Numbered from the stretch's first letter, positions 7,735 to 17,829 are shown. The stretch is DNA of 64,000 nt from JBJXHC01 sp046160825 (GCA_046160825.1 JBJXHC010000114.1:16826-80825); one strand, 5' to 3'. The notes: generated by a model not told the origin, from the letters alone. Translations and numbers: made by a program.

Positions 7735-9207
7735 GTGCCCGTGGCAAAGAATAAAGTTCTTGGTGAAGCTCTCACGTACGATGACATCCTCCTTGTTCCT
7801 TCCAAATCGAATGTCCTTCCACGCGACGTCAGTGTTCGGACAAAGCTGAGTCGTCACATCGAGTTGAATATTCCGCTCATTAGCGCGGCAATGGATACCG
7901 TGACCGAGTCGTCCATGGCAATTGCACTTGCCCGCGAAGGCGGCATCGGTATTCTCCACAAGAACATGACCATCGCACGCCATGCGGAAGAGGTGGGTCG
8001 CGTCAAGCGTTCGGAAAGCGGGATGATTCTCGACCCGATCACCGTCAGACCGAATCAGCGTGTGCGGGACGTTCTTGCCTTGATGAACAAATACAAAATC
8101 TCGGGCATACCGGTCGTTGATGCCGGGAACAAACTGATTGGCATTATCACGAACCGTGATTTGCGGTTCGAACCGGACGAAGACCAGGCCGTATCTGAAG
8201 TGATGACGAAGGATAATCTGGTGACCGCGCCTGTCGGAACGAATATCGATCAGGCCGAACGCATTCTTCAGAAACACAAGATCGAAAAGCTTCCGGTTGT
8301 CGATAAACACGGCGTGCTCAACGGTCTTATTACATTCAAAGACATCCAGAAGAAGAAGCGCTATCCGTTTGCCTCCAAGGATGAGCATGGTCGCTTGCGT
8401 GTTGGCGCTGCCGTTGGCGTAACAACCGATACGATGGACCGCGTACAAGAACTCATTAAAGCAGGCGTCGATTTGATTGTCGTGGACACGGCGCACGGGC
8501 ATTCCGAGGGGGTATTGAAGACCGTAAAGGCTCTGCGGAAAAAATTCTCTGACATTGAAATGATAGCTGGAAACGTCGGGACGGCCGAGGGGACGCGTGA
8601 TCTCATTCGTGCCGGTGTCGATGCGGTGAAAGTCGGTATTGGTCCCGGATCGATCTGCACAACGCGTATAGTTGCCGGTGTGGGCGTTCCACAGATTACA
8701 GCGATCATGGACTGTGCTAAGGCTGCTGCTCGCAGCGGCGTTCCCATTATTGCTGATGGCGGCATTAAACAAACCGGCGATATCGCCAAAGCGATTGCAG
8801 CAGGTGCCGACTCTGTCATGATCGGTGGATTGTTCGCGGGTGTTGATGAAAGCCCCGGCGAAAAAGTTCTCTATGAAGGAAGAAGCTACAAGATTTATCG
8901 TGGTATGGGATCGTTGGAAGCGATGAAGCAGGGGAGCAAGGATCGCTATTTTCAGGATGCTGAGGATGACCTCCAGAAACTGGTTCCCGAAGGAATTGAA
9001 GGTCGCGTTGCCCATAAAGGATCTCTTGGTGATATCGTGTATCAAATGGTCGGCGGGTTGCGCGCGGCAATGGGATATTGCGGAACCCGAACGATCGCCG
9101 AACTCAAGGCCAACGGACGTTTCATCAAAATGACGGATGCCGGTTTGCGCGAGAGTCATCCGCACGACATCTTCATCACCAAAGAAGCCCCCAACTATCA
9201 CGTCTGA
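7735..9207 (+). CDS. guaB: Inosine-5'-monophosphate dehydrogenase
   Basis: This is a full-length IMP dehydrogenase of 490 residues, catalysing the NAD-dependent first step from IMP to GMP. The N-terminal barrel half (ALTYDDILLVPSKS) is followed by two CBS domains (about residues 95-215, with MNKYKISGIPVVD and LQKHKIEKLPVVD). The catalytic loop GPGSICTTRIVAGVG carries the nucleophile Cys308, and the flap GSKDRYFQ is present. The start is GTG at 7735; a second GTG two codons on is equally possible. It follows gcdH by 17 bases and precedes the peptidase by 15, so co-transcription is likely. Confidence 0.97.
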   Translation: MPVAKNKVLGEALTYDDILLVPSKSNVLPRDVSVRTKLSRHIELNIPLISAAMDTVTESSMAIALAREGGIGILHKNMTIARHAEEVGRVKRSESGMILDPITVRPNQRVRDVLALMNKYKISGIPVVDAGNKLIGIITNRDLRFEPDEDQAVSEVMTKDNLVTAPVGTNIDQAERILQKHKIEKLPVVDKHGVLNGLITFKDIQKKKRYPFASKDEHGRLRVGAAVGVTTDTMDRVQELIKAGVDLIVVDTAHGHSEGVLKTVKALRKKFSDIEMIAGNVGTAEGTRDLIRAGVDAVKVGIGPGSICTTRIVAGVGVPQITAIMDCAKAAARSGVPIIADGGIKQTGDIAKAIAAGADSVMIGGLFAGVDESPGEKVLYEGRSYKIYRGMGSLEAMKQGSKDRYFQDAEDDLQKLVPEGIEGRVAHKGSLGDIVYQMVGGLRAAMGYCGTRTIAELKANGRFIKMTDAGLRESHPHDIFITKEAPNYHV

Positions 9208-9222
9208 AAGCCACCTCGCCGG

Positions 9223-10293
9223 ATGACACGACAACGACTTGCGCAGTTGCGGAAGACGCTCGTTGAGAAGGGCCTCGATGCACTTCTCGTCTCCTCTCTT
9301 TATAATATCCGGTATCTCTCCGGATTCTCCGGTTCCAATGGGCTCATTGTCGTGCGTCGGAATTCCGCCCACTTCCTCACAGACTCGCGATATGTATTGC
9401 AGAGCCGGGAGGAAGTGAAAGGTTTCAAGCGCATCATTGCACAACGCGGGTTGTTCGATGAGGTGGCGAAGCAAAAACTCTTGAGCGGTTGTGCACGTGT
9501 CGGCTTCGAAAGTCAGCATCTGCCTCATAGCCAATATATCGAGATGCGCAGGCAATTCCCGCGCATACGCCTGGTCCCGACAGCTGAACTGGTGGAGGAT
9601 ATGGTTCTCGTGAAGGATCAGTCGGAGTTGGAGTCGATCAAGGAAGCGGTAAGAATCTCCGACATGGTTTTTGACACAATACTCGACACGATTCGTCCTG
9701 GAGTTCGTGAGCTTGATGTTGCAGCGGAAATCTCCTATCTCCATAAAACACATGGAGCGGAGCAGGATGCTTTTGAATGTATAGTGGCGAGCGGCGAGCG
9801 CGGAGCCCTGCCTCATGCCCGCGCAACATCAAAGAAGATCAAGAGCGGGGATCTGGTAACACTGGATTTCGGTTGCACAGTACGGGGCTACAATTCGGAC
9901 ATTACCCGGACAGTTGGTGTCGGTCGGGTGAGTAAGAAACAACGCCGCATGTATGATGTGGTACTGGAAGCGCAACGTGCCGCCATTGCCGAAGCCCATG
10001 CCGGTATGCCTGCAAGTGAACTTGACGCAGTCGCACGCGACCGGATTGCCGCAGCCGGTTACGGGAAATATTTTACGCATTCGCTTGGTCACGGACTCGG
10101 CCTTCAAGTACATGAGCGACCCCGTGTATCGTCTCTCGGCAAGGAGCGATTGCAGTCCGGTTCCGTTATTACCATTGAACCAGGTGTGTATATTCCGGGT
10201 GTTGGTGGTGTGAGAATAGAAGACGATGTCGTCCTGACGCCTACCGGATGTCAGGTATTGAATTCAGCTCCCAAAGAATTGATGGTGGTGTAG
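9223..10293 (+). CDS. M24B metallopeptidase (Xaa-Pro aminopeptidase)
   Basis: The 356-residue protein has the creatinase-like N-terminal domain (SLYNIRYLSGFSGSNG) and the M24 pita-bread catalytic domain. The five metal ligands are visible: Asp in LDFGC, Asp in NSDITRT, His in HSLGHGLGLQVHE, Glu in ITIEPGVYIPG and Glu in RIEDDV. It removes N-terminal residues preceding proline. It starts 15 bases after guaB and its TAG abuts the GTG of the glycosyltransferase, so it sits inside a run of closely packed plus-strand genes. Confidence 0.92.
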   Translation: MTRQRLAQLRKTLVEKGLDALLVSSLYNIRYLSGFSGSNGLIVVRRNSAHFLTDSRYVLQSREEVKGFKRIIAQRGLFDEVAKQKLLSGCARVGFESQHLPHSQYIEMRRQFPRIRLVPTAELVEDMVLVKDQSELESIKEAVRISDMVFDTILDTIRPGVRELDVAAEISYLHKTHGAEQDAFECIVASGERGALPHARATSKKIKSGDLVTLDFGCTVRGYNSDITRTVGVGRVSKKQRRMYDVVLEAQRAAIAEAHAGMPASELDAVARDRIAAAGYGKYFTHSLGHGLGLQVHERPRVSSLGKERLQSGSVITIEPGVYIPGVGGVRIEDDVVLTPTGCQVLNSAPKELMVV

Positions 10294-11577
10294 GTGAAAT
10301 CTGAAAGTGCCGGCCCCAAGAGGGTCCTCGTCATAGCATACTATTTTCCGCCGATGGGACTGAGCGGCGTTCAACGGACGTTGAAGTTCGTGAAGTATCT
10401 GCCACAGTTTGGCTGGCAACCAACGGTACTGACGGTCGATGAGGTCGGTTATTACGCGCAGGATGATACACTGCTCAGCGAACTGGAATCACGCGACATT
10501 CGGGTTGTGCGAACACCAGGCGCAGGACCGGGAAGATTCTTTGCCAACAAAGAGGTGGTGAAACTTCCCTCCGAGCGAACAAGAAAATGGCTGAGCCGGG
10601 TCAGCGATACGTTTTTCATTCCGGATAACAAGATTGGATGGAAAAGAGCGGCGATTGAGAAAGCGATTGCACTGCACCGTGAAACTCCGTTCGATCTCAT
10701 CTTCAGTACTGCACCGCCGTTTACTTCGTTCCTCATCGGGGCCGAACTCAAAGAGCGATTCAATAAACCGCTGGTGTTCGACTATCGTGATCCGTGGGTT
10801 GATTATCCATTCAAATTTTATCCCACACCGCTGCACAAGATCAAACACCAAACGCTTGAACGGCGGGCGTTAAAGGCAAGCAGTCACGTCGTCACCACGA
10901 ACCGCCGTGTGAAAGAACTGCTGATCAACCGTTACCCGTTCCTCACATATCACGACATCGATATCATCACACAGGGTTTCGATCCTGAGGATTTTCCAGA
11001 GGGACGGACGACGCCCGAGAAACACGAGAAGATGCGGCTGACCTATGCCGGCATCTTCTGGGAGGACCGTGTTCCGGATTACTTCCTTCAGGGATTGCAT
11101 GACCTTCTGCAGGAGCAACCGGCACTGCGGACAAAGATCGAAGCCCTGTTCGTCGGGCATTTTCGTGAAGAGAACATGAAGACCGTTGAACGCCTTGGGC
11201 TTCAGGACGTCGTACGCGTGGTAAATTACGTTCCCCACCGCGAGTGTATTCAATTTCTCCTCTCGTCGGATGTGCTCTGGATGATTGCAGGAGACGATTT
11301 GGGCTCTCCCGGAAAAGTATATGAATATATCGGTGCAGGCCGACCCATTCTTGCTTGCGTTCCCGATGGATTTATGCGATCGACCATTCTCGAAGCCGGA
11401 GGTACGGTCGTAGAACCAACGGATACCAATGGCATCAAGACCGCCATCCTCGCTTTCTACAATCAATTTGAGAAGAAGCAGTTGAAGGGACCGGCACCGG
11501 ATGTTGTGGAGAAATACAACAGAGTCAGCCTGACCGGCACCCTCGCCAAAGTCTTCAATGAAATCTTCGAGCCTTGA
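10294..11577 (+). CDS. Glycosyltransferase family 4-like protein
   Basis: This 427-residue protein opens with VLVIAYYFPPMGLSGVQRTLKFVKYL, quoted here only as a pattern (a GT-B N-terminal fold with the glycine-rich acceptor loop). The C-terminal half has LTYAGIFWED and SPGKVYEYIGAGRPILA, the nucleotide-sugar-binding E-x7-E-like region of GT4 enzymes. It probably adds a sugar to a cell-surface glycan; donor and acceptor cannot be read from the sequence. GTG start directly after the upstream stop codon. purD begins two bases after it. Confidence 0.8.
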   Translation: MKSESAGPKRVLVIAYYFPPMGLSGVQRTLKFVKYLPQFGWQPTVLTVDEVGYYAQDDTLLSELESRDIRVVRTPGAGPGRFFANKEVVKLPSERTRKWLSRVSDTFFIPDNKIGWKRAAIEKAIALHRETPFDLIFSTAPPFTSFLIGAELKERFNKPLVFDYRDPWVDYPFKFYPTPLHKIKHQTLERRALKASSHVVTTNRRVKELLINRYPFLTYHDIDIITQGFDPEDFPEGRTTPEKHEKMRLTYAGIFWEDRVPDYFLQGLHDLLQEQPALRTKIEALFVGHFREENMKTVERLGLQDVVRVVNYVPHRECIQFLLSSDVLWMIAGDDLGSPGKVYEYIGAGRPILACVPDGFMRSTILEAGGTVVEPTDTNGIKTAILAFYNQFEKKQLKGPAPDVVEKYNRVSLTGTLAKVFNEIFEP

Positions 11578-11578
11578 T

Positions 11579-12889
11579 ATGAGAATTCTCGTCATCGGCT
11601 CAGGCGGCAGGGAACACGCACTCGTTTGGAAAATCAGCCAGAGTCCGCGCGTCACCAAGCTGTACTGTGCGCCGGGAAACCCGGGCATCAGCGAAATCGC
11701 GGAGTGTGTTCCGATTGCTGCCACGGACTCGGCGCGGTTGCTTGAGTTCGCAACTGTGAACAAGATCGATCTGACAATTGTCGGCCCGGAGCAGCCCCTT
11801 GCTCAGGGCATTGTTGATCTCTTCGAGCAACATGGACTCCGCATCTTTGGACCGACGAAGAACGCCGCCAGGCTTGAGTGGAGCAAAGGGTTTGCGAAAG
11901 ATTTCATGAGTCGTCATCACATTCCCACAGCAGCGTACAGGGCATTCTCACAGAGTGAACTCACTTCAGCCACTGCATACATAAAATCACAGTCGTTCCC
12001 GTTGGTGTTGAAAGCCGATGGGCTTGCGGCAGGCAAGGGTGTGGTCATCTGTCAGACGCAGGACGAGGCCATTCTCACGCTCGAACAAATGATGAACCGC
12101 CACGCGTTTGGTTCAGCTGGTGATACGGTTGTGGTCGAGGAGTTTATGGAAGGTGAGGAAGCTTCGATCTTTGCCGTATGTGACGGAACCTCGTTCGTCA
12201 CGCTCGCACCGGCGCAGGACCACAAGCGCGTGTTCGATGGTGACAAAGGAAAAAACACCGGCGGCATGGGAGCCTATGCACCAGCACCCGTCGTCTCTTC
12301 AAAGATTATGGAAGAAGTGATAACAAAAATTATCAAGCCGACCTTGAAAGGAATGAACGATGAGGGACATCCCTACAAAGGTTGTCTCTACGTCGGTGTG
12401 ATGATTACGGCACAAGGCCCGAAGGTGGTGGAATACAATTGCAGGTTCGGCGATCCTGAAACTCAAGTGATATTGCCATTGTACGACGGTGATCTCGTTG
12501 AACTTCTTGCCGGATCCGCTGACCGGAAATTGAATATCTCATCCTCTCCCGTTGCGACCGGCTCTGCATTGTGCGTCATACTCGCCTCCCATGGATATCC
12601 CGACACGTACACAACCGGCCACCTCATTCATGGACTGGAAGACGTTGCACGGATAAGGAATACCGTGGTGTTCCATAGCGGTACGAGCAGTACCGACAAA
12701 GGAGTTGTTACTTCCGGAGGAAGAGTCCTTGCAGTTATGGTTTTTGACAAGAATGCAGGGCTGGATGAAGTGTTTCGACATGTCTATGATGCCGTTGCAA
12801 TGATCTCATTTGACGGAATGCACTACCGGAGCGATATTGGTTACCGGGCACTTGGGAGAATCATTCCCGCCCCCGTGACGGCAATATAG
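11579..12889 (+). CDS. purD: Phosphoribosylamine-glycine ligase
   Basis: The 436-residue product has the GARS signature set: ILVIGSGGREHALVWK at the N terminus, GPEQPLAQGI, the ATP-grasp lysine region VLKADGLAAGKGV, the metal and substrate segment DHKRVFDGDKGKNTGGMGAY, and EYNCRFGDPETQ. It joins glycine to 5-phosphoribosylamine in de novo purine synthesis. The ATG at 11579 begins exactly on the Rossmann strand; an in-frame start at 11558 lies inside the previous gene. Placement near guaB gives a loose purine theme, though the genes between are unrelated. Confidence 0.97.
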   Translation: MRILVIGSGGREHALVWKISQSPRVTKLYCAPGNPGISEIAECVPIAATDSARLLEFATVNKIDLTIVGPEQPLAQGIVDLFEQHGLRIFGPTKNAARLEWSKGFAKDFMSRHHIPTAAYRAFSQSELTSATAYIKSQSFPLVLKADGLAAGKGVVICQTQDEAILTLEQMMNRHAFGSAGDTVVVEEFMEGEEASIFAVCDGTSFVTLAPAQDHKRVFDGDKGKNTGGMGAYAPAPVVSSKIMEEVITKIIKPTLKGMNDEGHPYKGCLYVGVMITAQGPKVVEYNCRFGDPETQVILPLYDGDLVELLAGSADRKLNISSSPVATGSALCVILASHGYPDTYTTGHLIHGLEDVARIRNTVVFHSGTSSTDKGVVTSGGRVLAVMVFDKNAGLDEVFRHVYDAVAMISFDGMHYRSDIGYRALGRIIPAPVTAI

Positions 12890-12933
12890 TTTTCTATTCT
12901 GATGTTTGACTTCATTTCATTTTTGAGGGATGC

Positions 12934-13869
12934 ATGAAAATTCTCGTTACCGGCGGTGCCGGATTCATTGGTTCGCAAATCGTTGATGCATATGTCGAAC
13001 AGGGTCACCAGGTTTCGATCATCGACAATCTCTCCACGGGAAGACAGTGGAATATCAACCCGAAGGCAAAGTTCCACCATGTGGACATCCGTGATGCCGC
13101 CCAGGTGGAGCAGGTGTTCCGTTCGGAAAAATATGATGTGTTGAATCATCAGGCCGCGCAGATCGATGTCCGCAAGTCTGTCTCCGACCCGGCGTTCGAT
13201 GCAAACGTCAACATCATCGGCGTAATCAATTTGCTCGAACATGCGATGAGAACCGGAGTCCGCAAGGTGATTTTCGCCTCCAGTGGCGGTGCAATCTATG
13301 GCGAACAGGATTATTTTCCCGCAGACGAGAAACACCCGACCCGACCCATCTCTCCATACGGCATTGCGAAGCTTACCACCGAACACTACATGTTCTACTA
13401 CAAAGCCGTACATGGTCTTGAATTTGCAAGTATGCGCTATGCGAACGTCTATGGACCGCGCCAGAACCCGGAAGGCGAAGCCGGCGTCGTTTCCGTCTTC
13501 ACGACGAGAATGCTGAAGAACGAACAGGCCGTAATCAACGGTGAGGGAAAGCAGACACGGGACTATGTGTTTGTGGGGGACGTGGTGAAGGCAAATGTGC
13601 TTGCACTGCAAACCACCGGCTCCGATTATTTTAATATTGGCACCGGAGTCGAAACTGATGTGAATGCACTCTTCCGCCTGCTCAAGAAACTTACAGGCAC
13701 CAAGATCGAAGAGAAGCATGCCGAGGCGAAGAAGGGCGAACAAATGCGCAGCGTTCTGACGCCCGCCAAGATCGAGAAAGCTCTTGGCTGGAAGCCGGGA
13801 GTGACTCTTGAAGAAGGACTGAAGCACACGGTGGAATTTTTCAAGAACGATAAGAGACATGGCGCGTAA
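12934..13869 (+). CDS. NAD-dependent epimerase/dehydratase (UDP-glucose 4-epimerase-like)
   Basis: This extended short-chain dehydrogenase of 311 residues has the N-terminal GGAGFIGS dinucleotide motif, Asp in IIDNLSTG that selects NAD, the catalytic ASSGGAIYG serine and tyrosine in PISPYGIAK (YxxxK), and RYANVYGPRQ typical of GalE-type sugar epimerases. It would interconvert UDP-hexoses for surface polysaccharide synthesis. GAGGG lies six bases before the ATG. Its end overlaps the meaB start by 11 bases, an odd partner that suggests coupling by position rather than pathway. Confidence 0.88.
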   Translation: MKILVTGGAGFIGSQIVDAYVEQGHQVSIIDNLSTGRQWNINPKAKFHHVDIRDAAQVEQVFRSEKYDVLNHQAAQIDVRKSVSDPAFDANVNIIGVINLLEHAMRTGVRKVIFASSGGAIYGEQDYFPADEKHPTRPISPYGIAKLTTEHYMFYYKAVHGLEFASMRYANVYGPRQNPEGEAGVVSVFTTRMLKNEQAVINGEGKQTRDYVFVGDVVKANVLALQTTGSDYFNIGTGVETDVNALFRLLKKLTGTKIEEKHAEAKKGEQMRSVLTPAKIEKALGWKPGVTLEEGLKHTVEFFKNDKRHGA

Positions 13870-14809
13870 CACCCCAATCGATATGGGAAAGCTCATGCAA
13901 GGTGACCGTGTCACCATTGCGCGTGCGATCTCGGTTGTGGAGAATGAGTCTGCCGGCTCCGACGAATTGCTGCGCGCAGTCTACCCGCGAACAAGCAAGG
14001 CGTACCGCATCGGCATCACGGGTCCGCCGGGAGCGGGGAAGAGTACCATCACAAATAAGCTCGCCCAATTCTATCGCAAGTCGGGCGTGAGTGTTGGCAT
14101 AATCGCTGTCGATCCGACTAGTCCGTTTACGGGCGGAGCGTTGCTTGGCGACCGCGTTCGTATGACCGACGTCGAAATGGACGAAGGGGTGTTTATCCGC
14201 AGTATGGCATCACGCGGTAGTCTTGGGGGACTAAGCAAGAAAGCGATGGAGGCAGCAGACATTCTCGATGCCGCGGGCAAGGATATTATTATCTATGAAA
14301 CAGTTGGTGTTGGGCAATCCGAGTTGGATATTGCCGGCGCGGCAGACACGACAGTGGTCGTACTCGTTCCCGAATCCGGTGATTCCATCCAGGCGATGAA
14401 AGCCGGGCTGATGGAGATTGCGGATTTCTTTGTCCTCAACAAGGCCGACCGCGCAGGGGCAGATCAGGCGATTATGTCGTTGAAGATGATCCTCCATTTC
14501 AGAAAATATTCCGAATGGATGCCTGATGTCCTCAAGTGTGTGGCAAGCGAAGGGAAAGGCACGGAGGAAATTGCCGGACAGATTGCTTTGCACCGCGCGT
14601 TCCTTGAGAAGAGCGGCGGATTACTTGAGCGTCGCAAGGCACGACTTGAGAACCGGGTCCGGGAATTAATCGCCGACAGACTGAAGATCGACTTCTGGGG
14701 AGAGGAACGACGGCGGTTGCTCTCATCACGGATCGATTCAGTTGTGAACCTGACTGCAACCCCATATGACGTTGCACATGAATTGATAGATAATTTCCGC
14801 AACCATTAA
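13859..14809 (+). CDS. meaB: Methylmalonyl-CoA mutase-associated GTPase MeaB
   Basis: The 316-residue G3E-family GTPase has Walker A GPPGAGKST, the DPTSPFTGGALLGDRVRM switch region, the IYETVGVGQSE motif and NKADRAGADQ for guanine recognition. MeaB/ArgK proteins guard and reload the B12 cofactor of methylmalonyl-CoA mutase. No mutase gene is in the window, so its partner must be elsewhere. It is followed 12 bases later by an acyl-CoA dehydrogenase and then an acyl-CoA carboxylase subunit, placing it in a branched-chain acyl-CoA/propionate degradation set. Confidence 0.95.
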   Translation: MARNTPIDMGKLMQGDRVTIARAISVVENESAGSDELLRAVYPRTSKAYRIGITGPPGAGKSTITNKLAQFYRKSGVSVGIIAVDPTSPFTGGALLGDRVRMTDVEMDEGVFIRSMASRGSLGGLSKKAMEAADILDAAGKDIIIYETVGVGQSELDIAGAADTTVVVLVPESGDSIQAMKAGLMEIADFFVLNKADRAGADQAIMSLKMILHFRKYSEWMPDVLKCVASEGKGTEEIAGQIALHRAFLEKSGGLLERRKARLENRVRELIADRLKIDFWGEERRRLLSSRIDSVVNLTATPYDVAHELIDNFRNH

Positions 14810-14821
14810 ATCAGGAGTTCT

Positions 14822-15988
14822 ATGAGTGAAGAGATGGTGGCACCGGGTATGGATTTCAATCTTACTGAGAGTCAAAAGGCCGTGCAGCAACTTGCGCGGG
14901 AGTTTGCCGAGAACGAAATGCGTCCCGTGATTATGAAGTACGATGAATCCCAGGAGTTTCCGTTTGAGACCGTGGAGAAGCTTGCAGCCCTTGGCTTCAT
15001 GGGCATCACCTGGCCGGAGGAATTGGACGGCGCGGGACTCACCGACCTCGAAGCAATCGTCATCATCGAAGAAATCGCCCGTGTCGACCCTTCTGTCGCT
15101 CTCACGGTCGCTTCTCATAACAGTCTCTGCACCGGACACATCATGCTTTTTGCCAACGACGAGCAGAAGAAAAAGTACGTCCCCGACCTTGCCTCCGGCC
15201 GTAAACTCGGTGCTTGGGGCTTGACGGAACCCGGCTCTGGTAGCGACTCCGGCGGAATGAGAACACTTGCTGTTCGTGATGGAAAGGATTGGATCATCAA
15301 CGGGAGCAAGACGTTTATTACGCAGGGCTCTGTCGGTTCCACGTACGTGGTCATGGCGGTTACTGATTCCAACAAGGGCAAGGCCAGTATCTCTGCTTTT
15401 ATTCTTGAAAAGGGAATGAAGGGATTCACCATCGGCAAGAAGGAAAATAAGATGGGTCTGCGCTCAAGCGATACAGCGACCCTCTTGTTCGAGAATGTCC
15501 GTGTCCCCGGCGAGAATCTGATTGGCGGAGTGGGAGAAGGATTCAAGCAGGCGCTCGCGGTTCTGGACGGTGGCCGCGTAGGCATTGCAGCAATGTCTGT
15601 CGGTATTGCCCAGGGTGCGCTGGATGCAAGTTTGAAGTACGCGAAGGAACGGCAGCAGTTCGGAAAGCCGATTGGGGAGTTCCAGGGCATCCAATGGAAA
15701 CTGGCTGACATGGCAACCGAGATCAACGCTTCACGGCTTCTCACGCAAAAGGCGGCATGGATGAAAGCGCAGGGGATGAATATCAATCTTGTTGCAGCAC
15801 AGGCCAAGTACTTCGCAAGTGAAGCGGCGGTCCGCGCAACGAACGAGGCGCTCCAGATCCACGGCGGGTACGGCTACATCAAGGAGTTCCCCGTTGAGAA
15901 ATTCTACAGGGATGTGAAGCTCATGACCATCGGTGAAGGGACGTCGGAAGTCCAGAAGATGGTGATTGCAAGAAATCTTCTCAGCTAA
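14822..15988 (+). CDS. Short/branched-chain acyl-CoA dehydrogenase
   Basis: This 388-residue flavoenzyme carries GAWGLTEPGSGSDSGGM, FITQGSVGSTYVVMA, RQQFGKPIGEFQ and ALQIHGGYGYIKEFPVEK, all diagnostic of acyl-CoA dehydrogenases. The catalytic Glu372 sits in TIGEGTSEVQ, the position used by butyryl-, short-chain and many isovaleryl-type enzymes. AGGAG precedes the ATG by five bases. Between meaB and a methylcrotonyl-type carboxyltransferase, isovaleryl-CoA or 2-methyl-branched acyl-CoA is the likely substrate, but this is inferred from position. Confidence 0.92.
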   Translation: MSEEMVAPGMDFNLTESQKAVQQLAREFAENEMRPVIMKYDESQEFPFETVEKLAALGFMGITWPEELDGAGLTDLEAIVIIEEIARVDPSVALTVASHNSLCTGHIMLFANDEQKKKYVPDLASGRKLGAWGLTEPGSGSDSGGMRTLAVRDGKDWIINGSKTFITQGSVGSTYVVMAVTDSNKGKASISAFILEKGMKGFTIGKKENKMGLRSSDTATLLFENVRVPGENLIGGVGEGFKQALAVLDGGRVGIAAMSVGIAQGALDASLKYAKERQQFGKPIGEFQGIQWKLADMATEINASRLLTQKAAWMKAQGMNINLVAAQAKYFASEAAVRATNEALQIHGGYGYIKEFPVEKFYRDVKLMTIGEGTSEVQKMVIARNLLS

Positions 15989-15999
15989 CAAGGAAGTTC

Positions 16000-17655
16000 A
16001 TGGCGCAGATCGGTTCCGCATTTCAAAAGACCCCCGCGTTCCAGAAGAACGAAGAGGCCTATGGCAGACTCCTCGACATCGTACACCAGCGCGCCGAGGC
16101 AGTGAAGCTTGGCGGCGGCAGGGTCGCCATCGAGAAACACCACCAGAAGGGCAAGCTTACTGCACGCGAGCGCATCCAGAAACTCATCGACCCCGGAAGT
16201 TACTTCCTTGAAGTCGGACTCTTTACCGCGTTTGAGATGTATGAAGAATATGGCGGAGCGCCCTCATCGGGGACGGTCTTTGGGATCGGAAAGATTCACG
16301 GCCGCGAGGTCGTTATCGTCGCCAATGATGCCACGGTGAAAGCCGGGGCGTGGTTCCCGATTACCTGCAAGAAGAACCTCCGCGCTCAGGAAATCTCCAT
16401 GGAGAACCGGCTCCCCATCGTCTATCTGGTTGATTCGGCGGGCGTATTCCTGCCGCTACAGAGCGAGATCTTCCCCGATAAAGAACACTTTGGTCGCATC
16501 TTCCGGAATAACGCCGTCATGTCCTCCATGGGCATCACGCAGATTGCCGCCATCATGGGACCGTGTGTTGCCGGCGGTGCGTATCTGCCGATCATGAGCG
16601 ACGAAGCGCTGATCGTAGATAAAACCGGGAGCGTGTTTCTCGCCGGTTCGCATCTCGTTAAAGCCGCCATTGGTGAGGAGATTGACAACGAGCTACTCGG
16701 TGGCGCAACGATGCACTGCGAGATCAGTGGCGTTACCGACCACAAGATGGCAAACGATGACGAGTGTCTCAAGAAAATCAGGAGCATCGTCAGCAAGCTT
16801 GGCTCCGGTCCGAAAGCCGGGTTTGATCGCATCGCTCCCGTTGCACCAAAGTTTGATGTGAAGGAACTTCACGGCGTCATGCCCGTTGATCGTTCCAAGC
16901 AGTATGATATGTACGAAGTCCTTGCCCGCATCATAGACGGCAGTGAGATGGATGAGTACAAAGCAGGATTCGGCAAGTCGATTGTTACCGGCTACGCCCG
17001 CATCGACGGCTGGGCTGTCGGCATTGTTGCCAATCAGCGCTCGGTGGTGAAGACGAAGAAAGGCGAGATGCAGGTGGGCGGAGTGATTTACAGCGACAGC
17101 GCCGATAAAGCCGCCCGTTTCATTCTGAACTGCAACCAGAAACGGATTCCGCTCGTGTTTTTCCAGGATGTCACCGGATTCATGGTCGGGAGTCGTGCCG
17201 AACAGGGTGGCATTATCAAAGATGGAGCGAAGATGGTGAACGCCGTCGCCAACAGCGTGGTACCCAAGTTCACGTTCATGGTGGGCAACAGTTATGGTGC
17301 GGGCAACTATGCCATGTGCGGCAAGGGATACGACCCGCGCTTGATTTATGCCTGGCCCAGCGCGCAGATTGCGGTGATGGGAGGGAAGCAGGCAAGCGAA
17401 ACGCTTCTCGCAATCAAAGTGCAACAAATGGAAAAAGGCGGGAAGCATATCAGCAAGGAAGACCAGGGGAAACTGCTTGCCGAAATCCAGCAGCGCTACG
17501 AGAAGGAAACCGATCCGTTCTTCGCCGCGGCACGACTCTGGGTGGATGGCATTATTGATCCGGTCGAAACACGCTCTATCGTTTCCACCGGTATTGCCAT
17601 GGCGGCAAACAATCCGAACATTCCCCCGTTCAATCCGGGGGTGATACAGACGTGA
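16000..17655 (+). CDS. Acyl-CoA carboxylase, carboxyltransferase (beta) subunit, methylcrotonyl-CoA type
   Basis: This is a full-length 551-residue carboxyltransferase with two crotonase-like halves. It has KGKLTARERIQKLIDPGS at the N terminus, VFLPLQSEIFPDKEHFGRIF, which is characteristic of 3-methylcrotonyl-CoA carboxylase beta chains, and GNSYGAGNYAMCGKGYDPR in the C-terminal half. It transfers carboxyl from carboxybiotin to the acyl-CoA during leucine degradation. It lies 11 bases after the acyl-CoA dehydrogenase. No biotin carboxylase/carrier subunit follows: the next 1.7 kb is repeat and insertion-sequence DNA, so the alpha subunit must be elsewhere. Confidence 0.92.
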   Translation: MAQIGSAFQKTPAFQKNEEAYGRLLDIVHQRAEAVKLGGGRVAIEKHHQKGKLTARERIQKLIDPGSYFLEVGLFTAFEMYEEYGGAPSSGTVFGIGKIHGREVVIVANDATVKAGAWFPITCKKNLRAQEISMENRLPIVYLVDSAGVFLPLQSEIFPDKEHFGRIFRNNAVMSSMGITQIAAIMGPCVAGGAYLPIMSDEALIVDKTGSVFLAGSHLVKAAIGEEIDNELLGGATMHCEISGVTDHKMANDDECLKKIRSIVSKLGSGPKAGFDRIAPVAPKFDVKELHGVMPVDRSKQYDMYEVLARIIDGSEMDEYKAGFGKSIVTGYARIDGWAVGIVANQRSVVKTKKGEMQVGGVIYSDSADKAARFILNCNQKRIPLVFFQDVTGFMVGSRAEQGGIIKDGAKMVNAVANSVVPKFTFMVGNSYGAGNYAMCGKGYDPRLIYAWPSAQIAVMGGKQASETLLAIKVQQMEKGGKHISKEDQGKLLAEIQQRYEKETDPFFAAARLWVDGIIDPVETRSIVSTGIAMAANNPNIPPFNPGVIQT

Positions 17656-17829
17656 TGCAACTTCTGCCTTCATCATTCCCTGCTCATTATTCGATATTCA
17701 AAAGAGAATAATGATTGTTGAAGAAGGAATGTTGAACGGCGAGGTCGGGCACGGCAAGAGGTTCTGTGGCTCGGTGCTGCAAAAATCCACCACCCCTCGA
17801 TCCCCTCCTCGATGAGGAGGGGAGATGTT

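Noticed and set aside
8161..8180. tRNA-like GGTTCGAACC
   Set aside because: It is inside guaB coding sequence, and no acceptor or anticodon stems surround it.
7723..9816. 697-codon open frame on the minus strand
   Set aside because: It lies antisense to guaB and the M24 peptidase, has no family motifs and is explained by codon bias of the real genes.
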